A stretch of DNA of 8,822 nt from Rhodoferax sp. (GCA_016463455.1 JAEMRG010000070.1:1-8822), one strand, 5' to 3'. Shown: positions 1 through 7,052, counted from the stretch's first letter. Notes: generated by a model from the letters alone, not told the origin. Numbers and translations are program-made.

Positions 1-1432
1 TGGAGATCAGCACGGCCACCACAATCGTCAGGCCAAATTCGTGGAAAAACTTGCCAATGATGCCGGCCATAAAACCGATGGGTAAAAACACCGCCACGAT
101 AGACAAGGTGGTCGCCAGCACCGCCAGCCCGATTTCTTGCGTGCCGTCCATAGCGGCTTGAAACGGCGTCTTGCCCATTTGAATATGGCGCACGATGTTT
201 TCGCGTACCACGATGGCATCGTCAATCAGCAAACCTACGCACAGGCTAAGCGCCATCATGCTGATCATATTGATGGTAAAGCCCAGCATGTACATGAACA
301 AAAACGTGCCGATCAGGGCAATCGGCAGCGTGAGGCCGGTGATGATGGTCGAGCGCCAGGAGTTAAGAAACAAAAACACAATCAATACGGTGAGCACCGC
401 GCCTTCGATCAGCGTGCGGTTGACGTTGTCCACGGACACGCGGATCTGACGCGAGCCATCGGTAATCGTTTCCAGCCGGATGCCCGGCGGCAATTGTTTG
501 CGCACTTCGACCAGGGTTTTTTCCAGCCCGTCCACGACGCCAATTGTGTTCTCGTCCTGGGATTTTTGTACCGACAACAGCAAGGTACGCTGCCCGTTGT
601 ACAGGGCCAGGTTTTCTACTTCCTGCGCGCCATCTTTGAGTTGTGCAATTTGGCTGACCCGCACCGGCGCCCCGTTTTTGCGGGCGACGATGATGTTGCC
701 AAAGTCCGCAGGCCTTTGCATGCGGCCTGAGACCTGAATCACCCGCTCCTGCTCCAAGGATCGGATGCTGCCCAGGGGCAGGTCTTGGTTCTCATTGCGC
801 ACGGCCGAGACCACCTGGTCAGGCGTAATACCCAGCGACTCCATGGCTTGCGGGTTGAGGTAAATATTGATCTCGCGTTTGGTGCCACCCACCACGCTGG
901 CCGATCCCACGCCGGGCACATTTTCCAGGCGCTTTTTAAACACCTGCTCGGCCCAGTTGGTCAGCTCCACGGCGCTGAGCGTGGGGCCTTTGCCATCGGG
1001 CAAGACCGCTACCGACCAGACCGCCTTGGCCGACGGGTCAAAGCGCAGAACCCGCGGCTCTTTCACCTCGGTTCGTAACGAGGGTTTGACGGCTGCAACT
1101 TTCTCGCGCACATCGTCGGCCGCTTTGCGACCATTCATGGTCAGGTCAAAGCTGATGATGACCACCGACTGGCCTTCGTAGCTGCGCGAGGTAAGGGAGC
1201 TGATGCCGGCAATCGTGTTGACCGCCTCTTCCAGTTTTTTAGAAACTTCGCTCTCCACAATCTCAGGTGCGGCGCCTGGGTAATCGGTAATCACCACGAC
1301 CGTGGGGAAGTCAATGTTCGGAAACTGATCGACCTTGAGCCTGTTCATAGAAAACAGGCCCAATACCACCAGCGCGACCATCATCATGGTGGCCAACACC
1401 GGGTTGTTCAGGCTGACGCGGGTAAACCACAT
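1..1432 (-). CDS. RND efflux pump inner-membrane subunit, HAE1 type (3' end off the window)
   Basis: Partial gene: the first 477 codons are present and the frame is open to the left edge. The product is a proton-driven inner-membrane pump that takes hydrophobic or amphipathic compounds from the periplasm and inner leaflet and passes them to an adaptor and outer-membrane channel. Visible features are the N-terminal segment MWFTRVSLNNPVLATMMMVA with TM1 at about residues 10-29, the porter sequence FPNIDFPTVVV (37-47), the periplasmic loop to about 335, TM2 at about 340-356, and TM4 with GLLIDDAIVVREN (400-412). The Asp pair D404/D405 matches the proton-relay aspartates of AcrB-like pumps; heavy-metal RND pumps lack this pair. 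The later GFMAGIIGKFFHEFGLTI (453-470) is also typical. It starts 3 nt after the adaptor stop with no strong ribosome site, so it is probably translated by coupling. Family assignment is firm; the substrate cannot be told from sequence. Confidence 0.96.
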   Translation of the reverse strand, partial: MWFTRVSLNNPVLATMMMVALVVLGLFSMNRLKVDQFPNIDFPTVVVITDYPGAAPEIVESEVSKKLEEAVNTIAGISSLTSRSYEGQSVVIISFDLTMNGRKAADDVREKVAAVKPSLRTEVKEPRVLRFDPSAKAVWSVAVLPDGKGPTLSAVELTNWAEQVFKKRLENVPGVGSASVVGGTKREINIYLNPQAMESLGITPDQVVSAVRNENQDLPLGSIRSLEQERVIQVSGRMQRPADFGNIIVARKNGAPVRVSQIAQLKDGAQEVENLALYNGQRTLLLSVQKSQDENTIGVVDGLEKTLVEVRKQLPPGIRLETITDGSRQIRVSVDNVNRTLIEGAVLTVLIVFLFLNSWRSTIITGLTLPIALIGTFLFMYMLGFTINMISMMALSLCVGLLIDDAIVVRENIVRHIQMGKTPFQAAMDGTQEIGLAVLATTLSIVAVFLPIGFMAGIIGKFFHEFGLTIVVAVLIS

Positions 1433-1435
1433 AAA

Positions 1436-2593
1436 TTATTTGCCCGCTTCGTTCACGGTGACTGGCGTGCCCGCCAGCAAGGCGCCCACGCTGCCCAGCA
1501 GCGCGCGCGTGCCCGGCGCTAAGCCGATCACTTCGACCATGGTTTGCCCCTGGTGGTCGCCGATAAAGCCGGTTACCACCGTTTGATGCTCCACTTTGCC
1601 ATCCACGATGGTTTGCGCATAGGTCACCGGCTTGTCTGTGCGCACCGCGCTCAAGGGAAGCGCCGGGCCGGTGCGGCTGCCAGTGGACAAATGACCTTGC
1701 ACGAATAGCCCTTGGCGCAGTTGTGCATGGGGTGAAAGCGCCAGGTACACCACCACCGCGCGGCTAGCTGCGGTGGCAATCGGGTTGACCCGAACCACCT
1801 TGGCGGCCACGGTGTCAATGCTGCCGTCGATGCTCACCTGCGCTACTTGGCCAAGCCGCACCCGGGCCGCATCTTCGGCGCTCAAGCTGGCTTCCATTTC
1901 TAATTGCGCCAGGTCCACAATCTCCACCACACGCGCATCAACGGCGACCCGCTCCCCGTTTTGCGCCAGGCGTTGGGATACCTGGCCGGTAATGGGCGCG
2001 CGCATGACCGCGTCATCTAAAGATTTTTGCAGCACGTCCACACCCGATTGCGCCGCTTGGTAACCGGCCTGGCTGGCCGCCAGGTTGGAAGCAGACAGCT
2101 CCAAAGCGGTTTTGGAAATAAAGCCCTGGTCCACCAGCGAGCGGTTGTTGTCATAGGTGCGCTGCGCAATGTCAACCTGCGCCTTGGCCGATTGGGCTTG
2201 TTGCTGTGCCTGGCGCAGGCGCGCTTGGTATTCGGTGCTGTCCACGCGCGCAATCACCTGCCCGGCTTTGACATAGTCACCCTCGCGCACCAGCAGGTCT
2301 TGCAATTCACCGGACACGCGGGCCTTCACAAAAGCCGAATTCACGGCTTTGACTGGCCCGGAGATTTGCAGCACCTGCACCAGCGCGATGGTTTGCACAC
2401 TGACCAAGTCGCTGGCGGCCAGCGCCACCACGGGCAAGGACTTGGCAGCCGCACTGGCAGCCGATGCGGGGCTGGCCGCTGCGCCAGCGGCGGTGCTCGC
2501 AGTCGCGCTGCTCTTCATACGTTGCCATTGGTACGCGCCGCCGCCTGCAATAAGCGCCAGCACCAAAAATATCCAGGGTAATTTCGATTTCAT
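1436..2593 (-). CDS. RND efflux periplasmic adaptor subunit (membrane fusion protein, HlyD/AcrA family)
   Basis: A 385-residue periplasmic adaptor that links the RND pump encoded just downstream to an outer-membrane channel. The N-terminus has a positively charged start and one hydrophobic segment (about residues 5-21). There is no lipobox cysteine, so it is anchored by an uncleaved signal rather than a lipid. An Ala/Ser-rich linker follows (29-50). Next come the first lipoyl half with VSGELQDLLVREGDYVKAGQ (93-112), a coiled-coil hairpin rich in Gln and Ala (about 121-193), and the second lipoyl half with MRAPITGQV (197-205). The beta-barrel and membrane-proximal domains run to the C-terminus, including a proline-led region around 309-320. 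Its ATG overlaps the repressor stop as ATGA (2590-2593), indicating translational coupling. Length and domain order are normal for the family. Confidence 0.95.
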   Translation of the reverse strand: MKSKLPWIFLVLALIAGGGAYQWQRMKSSATASTAAGAAASPASAASAAAKSLPVVALAASDLVSVQTIALVQVLQISGPVKAVNSAFVKARVSGELQDLLVREGDYVKAGQVIARVDSTEYQARLRQAQQQAQSAKAQVDIAQRTYDNNRSLVDQGFISKTALELSASNLAASQAGYQAAQSGVDVLQKSLDDAVMRAPITGQVSQRLAQNGERVAVDARVVEIVDLAQLEMEASLSAEDAARVRLGQVAQVSIDGSIDTVAAKVVRVNPIATAASRAVVVYLALSPHAQLRQGLFVQGHLSTGSRTGPALPLSAVRTDKPVTYAQTIVDGKVEHQTVVTGFIGDHQGQTMVEVIGLAPGTRALLGSVGALLAGTPVTVNEAGK

Positions 2594-3249
2594 AAGGCTT
2601 TTTTATCAAGTACAGGGTGCGTCGGCTCACGCAGCAACACCCCGTTAAGGTAGGTATCAATCAAGGCGTCCAAGTAAGCCAAGGGTTGTAAAGGGCTTAT
2701 TTGAGAGGGGCTTAAGGCCGGCGCGTGGCGCCACAAGGCCAAAAATAGTATCGATGACAGCAGCGTCAAGGGGCCATAAGTAGGGTCAATGGGCCGAAAT
2801 TCGCCCCGCTTTACGCCGCGCCCGTGCACGCGCGCAATCAACTCGCGCGCCGGATCAATGACCTCTTCGCGGTAAAAAGCGGCTAACTCAGGAAATTGCT
2901 GCCCTTCGCTGAGCATCAGCTTGGCGATGCCGCTGCTTTGGCTGGCGTCTGCCTGCTGCCACCAGGCGTGTAAAAAAGTGCGCATCAGTCGGTCGGTTGG
3001 CCCCTCAAAGTCGTCAATGGCGGCATGAAACTGCGACAACTGGCCCACGATCTTGTCCCGTACCACGGCTTTGAACAATTCTTCTTTGCTGCTGAAATAA
3101 AGGAACAAAGTGCCTTTGGATACCCCGGCCATACGGGCCACGTCTTCCACCTTGGTAGCGGCAAAGCCTTTCTCCACGAACAAAGTCAGTGCGGCCTGCA
3201 ACAGTTCGCCGGGACGCGCCTCCTTGCGACGCTCGCGCTTGACCGGCAT
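2590..3249 (-). CDS. TetR/AcrR-family repressor of the efflux operon
   Basis: A 219-residue transcriptional repressor, first gene of the efflux operon. The N-terminal DNA-binding domain contains LLQAALTLFVEKGFAATKVE (residues 16-35 from this start), followed by the helix-turn-helix with VARMAGVSKGTLFLYFSSKE (37-56), a textbook TetR motif. The C-terminal part is helical and would bind an inducer and dimerise. I chose the ATG at 3249 because the protein then begins MPVKRERRKEARPGELL, as in related regulators. An upstream in-frame ATG at 3288 adds 13 residues with no family resemblance. Neither start has a clear ribosome site, so this choice is moderate. The palindrome at 3292-3311 lies directly upstream and is its likely operator, implying autoregulation and control of the adaptor and pump genes. 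Inducer unknown. Confidence 0.92.
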   Translation of the reverse strand: MPVKRERRKEARPGELLQAALTLFVEKGFAATKVEDVARMAGVSKGTLFLYFSSKEELFKAVVRDKIVGQLSQFHAAIDDFEGPTDRLMRTFLHAWWQQADASQSSGIAKLMLSEGQQFPELAAFYREEVIDPARELIARVHGRGVKRGEFRPIDPTYGPLTLLSSILFLALWRHAPALSPSQISPLQPLAYLDALIDTYLNGVLLREPTHPVLDKKAL

Positions 3250-3291
3250 GGGGCAGCTAGGTTGGAAGAAGTTTTTGATTAACTGCATTTT

Positions 3292-3311
3292 TACTGACCA
3301 GTTGGTTAGTA
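3292..3311 (-). promoter_or_regulatory. Probable TetR-family operator
   Basis: Inverted repeat TACTGACCA-GT-TGGTTAGTA: two 9-bp arms with one mismatch around a 2-bp centre. Size, symmetry and the ACTGACCA/TGGT core are like operators of TetR/AcrR regulators. It sits 42 nt upstream of the preferred repressor start. On the minus strand, TACACT at 3316-3311 touches the operator edge and could be the -10 box, though no good -35 box is seen at standard spacing. Binding here would block transcription of repressor, adaptor and pump together. Confidence 0.65.
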
Positions 3312-3461
3312 GTGTAACGCCTGGCTAGGTAAGGGTGCCTGAGCGCCTGAGCGCCATGGTGCAGGCTTCCTAAGCAAAGCAGAGCAAGGCCGTTTTGCCC
3401 CCGCGCACCCTGGGCTACGCCGTGCGGACACGCAAGCGCCTTATGCTCGGGGTTTTGACTT

Positions 3462-3466
3462 AGGAG
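3462..3466 (+). promoter_or_regulatory. Ribosome binding site that sets the msrA start
   Basis: AGGAG lies 9 nt before the ATG at 3476 but only 3 nt before an in-frame TTG at 3470. The spacing favours the ATG, so the protein begins MGSATQ and not two residues earlier. Confidence 0.7.
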
Positions 3467-3475
3467 ATATTGCGC

Positions 3476-4018
3476 ATGGGCTCAGCTACACAAACCCTGA
3501 CTCTGGGGGGAGGATGTTTTTGGTGCACCGAATCGGTGTTTTTGCAGGTGCGTGGGCTCACGCAGGTGGAATCCGGTTACAGCAACGGGCAGGCGCCCCA
3601 GCCCACTTACGAAGTGGTCTGCTCCGGCACCAGCGGCCACAACGAGGTGGTGCGACTGGAGTTTGACCCGCAGCAAATCAGTTTGACCGAGTTGCTGGAA
3701 ATCTTTTTTCTGATCCATGACCCGACGACGCTTAACCGCCAGGGTAATGACGTTGGCACCCAGTACCGCAGCGCTATTTACTGCACCACGTCCGAGCAAT
3801 TGCAAGCGGCTCAGGCCATAGTGCAGGCCTTAGATGCCGCCGGCGACTTTGGCAAACCCCTAGTCACCGAGGTGCAGATGTTGTCCAACTACGCCCGGGC
3901 CGAGGAATACCACCAAAACTTTTTTGCCAAGAACCCCGGCCAGGGCTACTGCATGGCAGTGGCGGCACCTAAAGTGGCCAAGTTCAGAAAGACGTTCGCG
4001 CGCCTGGCCAAGCCCTGA
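3476..4018 (+). CDS. msrA: Peptide-methionine (S)-S-oxide reductase MsrA
   Basis: A 180-residue enzyme that reduces the S form of methionine sulfoxide, free or in proteins, back to methionine. The catalytic motif GGGCFWC lies at residues 11-17, with catalytic Cys14. GTQYRSAIY follows in the middle of the protein, as in all MsrA. The C-terminal NPGQGYC carries the resolving cysteine, followed by the usual PKVAKFRKTF ending. There is no signal peptide, so it should act in the cytoplasm, recharged by thioredoxin. Length is normal for a short MsrA. It is divergent from the efflux repressor and lies 29 nt upstream of the ABC ATPase gene on the same strand, so it may be the first gene of the transporter transcript. 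A TATGCT sequence at 3442-3447 is a weak -10 candidate with no convincing -35. Confidence 0.97.
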   Translation: MGSATQTLTLGGGCFWCTESVFLQVRGLTQVESGYSNGQAPQPTYEVVCSGTSGHNEVVRLEFDPQQISLTELLEIFFLIHDPTTLNRQGNDVGTQYRSAIYCTTSEQLQAAQAIVQALDAAGDFGKPLVTEVQMLSNYARAEEYHQNFFAKNPGQGYCMAVAAPKVAKFRKTFARLAKP

Positions 4019-4047
4019 TACCGCATGTCCCGGATGGCCTGATTTGT

Positions 4048-4749
4048 ATGATTGAAACGCAGGAATTGCAATTTGCCTACGGTGCGGGTCAGCCTTTGGT
4101 ATTCCCCGATGTGGCGGTGCCGCAAGGCGCCCTTGTCTTGCTCAGTGGTCTGTCTGGCAGCGGCAAATCTACCTGGCTGGCATTGCTGGCAGCACTGGTC
4201 AAACCGCAGCAAGGTGCGCTGGTAGTGGCGGGGCAGGACTTGCGGGCTTTGTCCGGCCGCAGCGCCGATGCCTGGCGCGCGCACAACATCGGATTTTTGC
4301 CACAAAAGCTGTATTTAAGCGCCGCTTTGACGGTGCAGCACAACCTGGAACTGGCTTTTTGGGCGGCAGGCTTGCCGGTCGATGGGCCACGGGTGCGGCA
4401 GGCCTTGCTGCAGTTAGGCGTGGCCGAATTGGCCCAGCGACTTCCCTCGCAATTGTCCGGAGGTCAGGCGCAGCGGGTTGCCTTGGCGCGCGCGGTCTTG
4501 ATGCGGCCCGGGCTGATCCTGGCCGACGAACCCACCGCCAGCCTGGACGATGCGGCAGCGCAGGGCGCTGTGCAAATGCTGGTGCACGCTGCAAAAGAGC
4601 ACAAGGCCACCTTAGTCATTGCCACGCATGATGCGCGCATCGCGCAGGCTGTAACGACCTGTACGGCTGTGGCGCCGATCTTGCTGTACCTGTCTCCAGC
4701 ACGGTCCACCAGCGCACTTGGCACGGCAGCCGGGCGCTTGCAGGCATGA
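4048..4749 (+). CDS. ABC transporter ATP-binding subunit (LolD/MacB-like)
   Basis: A 233-residue ATPase that powers the permease encoded next. All nucleotide-binding elements are present: Walker A GLSGSGKST (residues 34-42), Q-loop Gln86 in GFLPQK, signature LSGGQAQR (136-143), Walker B LILADEP (156-162), D-loop SLDD (165-168) and the switch histidine in ATHD (His194). The spacing fits the LolD/MacB/FtsE group, whose members partner with FtsX-like permeases and often do mechanical or extraction work instead of classical uptake. The tail after about residue 210 is weakly conserved. No clear ribosome site precedes the ATG, so it may depend on translation from msrA 29 nt upstream. Its last codons overlap the permease start as ATGA (4746-4749). 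The family is certain; the substrate is not shown by this subunit. Confidence 0.95.
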   Translation: MIETQELQFAYGAGQPLVFPDVAVPQGALVLLSGLSGSGKSTWLALLAALVKPQQGALVVAGQDLRALSGRSADAWRAHNIGFLPQKLYLSAALTVQHNLELAFWAAGLPVDGPRVRQALLQLGVAELAQRLPSQLSGGQAQRVALARAVLMRPGLILADEPTASLDDAAAQGAVQMLVHAAKEHKATLVIATHDARIAQAVTTCTAVAPILLYLSPARSTSALGTAAGRLQA

Positions 4750-5951
4750 GCACGCTGGCCTATGCCTGGCGCTATGTGTGGGCGCGCCCGATGGCGGCAC
4801 TGCTCAATGTCTTGCTGTTGAGTCTGGGTCTGGGCTCCATGACGTTTTTATTGCTGGTGTCGCACCATGTAGAGCGTGCTTTTGATCGCGATCTGGCCGG
4901 TATCGACGTGGTAGTGGGCGCCAAAGGCAGCCCCATGCAATTGATTTTGTCCGGCGTGCTGCACCTGGATGTACCGCCGGGCAATGTGCCCATGGCAGCG
5001 GTCAATGCGCTCAAGAAAAATCCCTTGGTCGCCGAAATCATTCCCATCAGCCTGGGTGACAACTTGCAGGGCTATCGCATTGTGGGCACCTCGCCGTCTT
5101 ATCTGAGCCATTACCAAACCACGCTGGCGCAAGGGCGCGTTTGGGATGCGCCTATGCAGGTGGTACTAGGCGCCACCGTCGCGCGCACTTTAGGCTTGGG
5201 CTTAGGTCAAAAATTTGCAGGCTCCCATGGCCTGGGCGCTGGCGGCCATGCCCACGGCGACCAGGCCTATACCGTGGTCGGTGTGCTCGCTCCCCATGGC
5301 GGCGTCATCGATCGACTGGTCATCACCGACAGCGCTTCGGTCTGGAACGTGCATGAAGACACCCATGCCCTGGACGACGAAGACCGCCAAGCGCTGGAAG
5401 AGGAGCGCGAAGTAACAATGGCACTGGTGCGCTACACCAGCCCGCTGGCGGCCGTTACTTTTCCGCGCTGGGTGAACACCACGACCGAAATGCAAGCAGC
5501 GGCACCGGCGCTTGAAGTGACGCGTCTATTGCATATGCTGGGCCTAGGCACTGAGGTATTGCGTGCCTTTGCCGGCCTGCTGTTGTTCACGGCTGGCCTG
5601 AGTGTGTTTATTGCTTTATGGAATGCAGTGCGCGAGCGCCGCGGCGATTTGGCTTTGCTGCGTATGTTGGGCGCACCGGCCAGCCGCATCGGCCTGTTGT
5701 TGATGGCAGAGGCGCTCTGGCTGGCGATTGTGTCTGCGCTGTGCGGATTGGCCTTGGGCCAGACTTTTGTTCTGGGTTTGGCCTGGGTACTGGGTTTGGA
5801 AAGCCAGCTGATGGCCACCGGCTTGCTCTGGCCGCACACTCTTTGGGTGGTGCCTGCGCTGGCGGCGCTGGTAGCGCTTGGCGCTGCGTTACTGCCGGTG
5901 TGGCAGGCTTACCAAAGTGATGTTTTGCAACTACTTCAAACTAAGGAATAG
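4746..5951 (+). CDS. ABC transporter permease, FtsX/MacB type
   Basis: A 401-residue inner-membrane protein with four predicted membrane segments, at about 17-39, 272-293, 314-346 and 363-387. A large periplasmic domain lies between the first and second, the layout of FtsX, LolC and MacB. The coupling motif ERRGDLALLRMLGA (297-310) is characteristic. The segment GIDVVVGAKGSPMQLILSG (52-70) is typical of the subgroup seen beside DUF3299 genes. The periplasmic domain carries a His/Gly-rich stretch (His161, His168, His170) and a very acidic stretch with His203 and His207 and many Asp/Glu up to about 222, which could bind metal. It pairs with the ATPase by ATGA overlap. Its stop codon region holds the ribosome site of the next small gene. 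I recognise the family but not a named gene; a zinc or other metal role is inferred from context. Confidence 0.93.
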   Translation: MSTLAYAWRYVWARPMAALLNVLLLSLGLGSMTFLLLVSHHVERAFDRDLAGIDVVVGAKGSPMQLILSGVLHLDVPPGNVPMAAVNALKKNPLVAEIIPISLGDNLQGYRIVGTSPSYLSHYQTTLAQGRVWDAPMQVVLGATVARTLGLGLGQKFAGSHGLGAGGHAHGDQAYTVVGVLAPHGGVIDRLVITDSASVWNVHEDTHALDDEDRQALEEEREVTMALVRYTSPLAAVTFPRWVNTTTEMQAAAPALEVTRLLHMLGLGTEVLRAFAGLLLFTAGLSVFIALWNAVRERRGDLALLRMLGAPASRIGLLLMAEALWLAIVSALCGLALGQTFVLGLAWVLGLESQLMATGLLWPHTLWVVPALAALVALGAALLPVWQAYQSDVLQLLQTKE

Positions 5952-5954
5952 ACC

Positions 5955-6197
5955 ATGAAAAAAGTATTATTTTCTACCCTGGCTTTATGCTGCATGCTGA
6001 CTTTTGCTGCTGATAAACACGGCGACAAAGAACGCCAGGAAGATATTGCCCGCCACCGTGCGATGGCAGCGGCCCACGAAGGCGCGGCCAAATGCCTGGA
6101 GGCCGGCAAAAAGGAAAGCGCTTGCGAGGCGGAGTTACAAGCCGCATGCAAAGGGCTGGCGATAGGCAAAATGTGCGGTATGAAGCACCAGCACTAA
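5955..6197 (+). CDS. Small exported four-cysteine protein of unknown function
   Basis: An 80-residue protein with a clear signal peptide (KK followed by a hydrophobic stretch, residues 4-18, likely cut near Ala18/Ala19), so the mature part of about 60 residues is periplasmic. The mature part is charged and probably helical, with four cysteines at 47, 57, 65 and 74 (spacing C-x9-C-x7-C-x8-C) and a C-terminal tail with His77 and His80. This pattern fits two disulfides in a helical hairpin, or a metal site. The ribosome site AAGGA (5943-5947) overlaps the end of the permease gene and lies 7 nt before the ATG, which supports real translation and a shared transcript. The CC pair at 12-13 is inside the signal peptide and does not form a lipobox. 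I know no named family; I have an impression of similar proteins in related bacteria but cannot verify it. Confidence 0.85.
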   Translation: MKKVLFSTLALCCMLTFAADKHGDKERQEDIARHRAMAAAHEGAAKCLEAGKKESACEAELQAACKGLAIGKMCGMKHQH

Positions 6198-6240
6198 AGT
6201 TTTTATATTTTTCGGTAGGTGCCTTGTTCAAGGAGTTGGT

Positions 6241-6804
6241 ATGCATATTGTTGTTTCTAAGCGCTATGTCTTTGGGGCTTTGGCCGTATGGTTGACGATG
6301 CTGTCTATGAGCCCCGCTTATGCGCAATCGACGCCTGCTCCGGGCGCCTCGGCCCCGAGCGTGCCCACCCCGGCCGCAGCGGTACCCATGGGAACGGGTG
6401 CGGGGGAGCATGGGGCCAACAGCCCGTTTGCACCCTTGCAGCCGCGTGCGGATGTGGTGCCTTGGTCGGTGCTGACCGACGTCAAAACCAAAACGGTGAA
6501 GAGCCGTATCCTGCCCGTGTTTGGGGCTGCGCAACAGGGCTTGAACCAGAAAACCCAGCGCATTCAAGGCTTCATGATGCCCCTGGATCCGGGCGAGAAG
6601 CAGCGCCATTTCCTCATCAGTTCGGTGCCGCTGACCTGCTCTTTTTGCCTGCCCGGAGGCCCTGAAAGCATGGTGGAAGTGACTACCAAAACGCCGGTAC
6701 GCTATTCCATGGAGCCGGTGGTGGTAGAGGGCAAATTCGCCGTGCTGGCTGATGACCCCTATGGCATGTACTACCGCATGACGGACGCCGTAGCGGTTAA
6801 GTAA
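6241..6804 (+). CDS. Exported DUF3299-like protein
   Basis: A 187-residue protein with an N-terminal signal peptide ending SPAYA at residue 28, then a Pro/Ala/Gly-rich linker to about residue 67, then a compact domain. The domain shows PWSVLTDV (74-81), IQGFMMPLDPGEKQRHFLIS (108-127) and TCSFCLPGGPESMVEV (132-147), which match the DUF3299 family as I know it. Cys133 and Cys136 form a CxxC pair that could bind metal or act as a redox site. Function of the family is not settled; members are found beside FtsX-like ABC transporters, including a zinc transporter locus of Vibrio. AGGAG at 6231-6235 precedes the ATG by 5 nt. It is 43 nt after the small cysteine gene and ends the plus-strand cluster. 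No lipobox is seen, so the mature protein should be soluble in the periplasm. Confidence 0.88.
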   Translation: MHIVVSKRYVFGALAVWLTMLSMSPAYAQSTPAPGASAPSVPTPAAAVPMGTGAGEHGANSPFAPLQPRADVVPWSVLTDVKTKTVKSRILPVFGAAQQGLNQKTQRIQGFMMPLDPGEKQRHFLISSVPLTCSFCLPGGPESMVEVTTKTPVRYSMEPVVVEGKFAVLADDPYGMYYRMTDAVAVK

Positions 6805-7052
6805 AGCCTTAGCTAAACAGCGCCGCCCGCAGCGTGCACCAGAGTCGCTAAAGGCGCAGCGCTTTGGGCTGCGCTGGGTGTGCCAGTGGAGTCCTTGTTT
6901 CGATACTAGCGGCAAGACGTTTACTGTAAAGGCACTGGCTTGCAGCGGCTTTGATACGGGTCAATCACTGCTCGGTTTGAGTTCAGATCCGTCTTGTGGA
7001 GCCAAGGCCAGAGGATCTCGCAACGTGCCTGAGGCTATGCACGCGATTCTCT
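6805..7052. other. Convergent intergenic region without a supported gene
   Basis: This stretch lies between the ends of the DUF3299 gene and hyi, so it should hold terminators for both. Reading frames here are short or are antisense to neighbours, have no recognisable domain and lack good ribosome sites. It contains a GC-rich hairpin (6854-6874) and a looser inverted repeat with AGATCC at 6985-6990 and GGATCT at 7013-7018. No tRNA or known RNA was recognised. Confidence 0.6.
6854..6874. terminator. Candidate hairpin terminator in the convergent gap
   Basis: Perfect 7-bp GC-rich arms GCGCAGC and GCTGCGC separated by a 7-nt loop. It is about 50 nt past the DUF3299 stop. There is no T-run on the plus strand and only a short CTTT on the minus strand, so intrinsic termination is uncertain. 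It could be a stem that protects the RNA end. Confidence 0.25.

Noticed and set aside
137..730. Open frame of 197 codons on the plus strand
   Set aside because: It is the mirror of the RND pump gene, whose translation matches the family along its full length.
2027..2581. Open frame of 184 codons on the plus strand
   Set aside because: Antisense to the adaptor gene; composition is His/Arg/Gln-rich and no domain is seen.
3250..3288. 13-residue extension of the TetR repressor
   Set aside because: No ribosome site and no family match; the downstream start at 3249 gives the usual N-terminus. Not fully excluded.
3337..3355. Tandem GAGCGCCT repeat of about two copies
   Set aside because: Too short and too simple in GC-rich DNA to assign a role.
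5988..5993. Cys-Cys pair in the small protein as a lipoprotein lipobox
   Set aside because: The residues before the cysteines (Leu-Ala-Leu) do not fit a lipobox, and the pair lies inside the hydrophobic core of the signal peptide.
5974..6915. Long open frame of 313 codons on the minus strand
   Set aside because: It is antisense to the small cysteine gene and the DUF3299 gene, both of which have good ribosome sites, signal peptides or family motifs. Its own translation is rich in Arg, His and Gly with no domain.
6920..6930. Odd palindrome TTTAC-T-GTAAA in the convergent gap
   Set aside because: Short and not near a promoter of either neighbour, both of which end here; chance is the simplest explanation.
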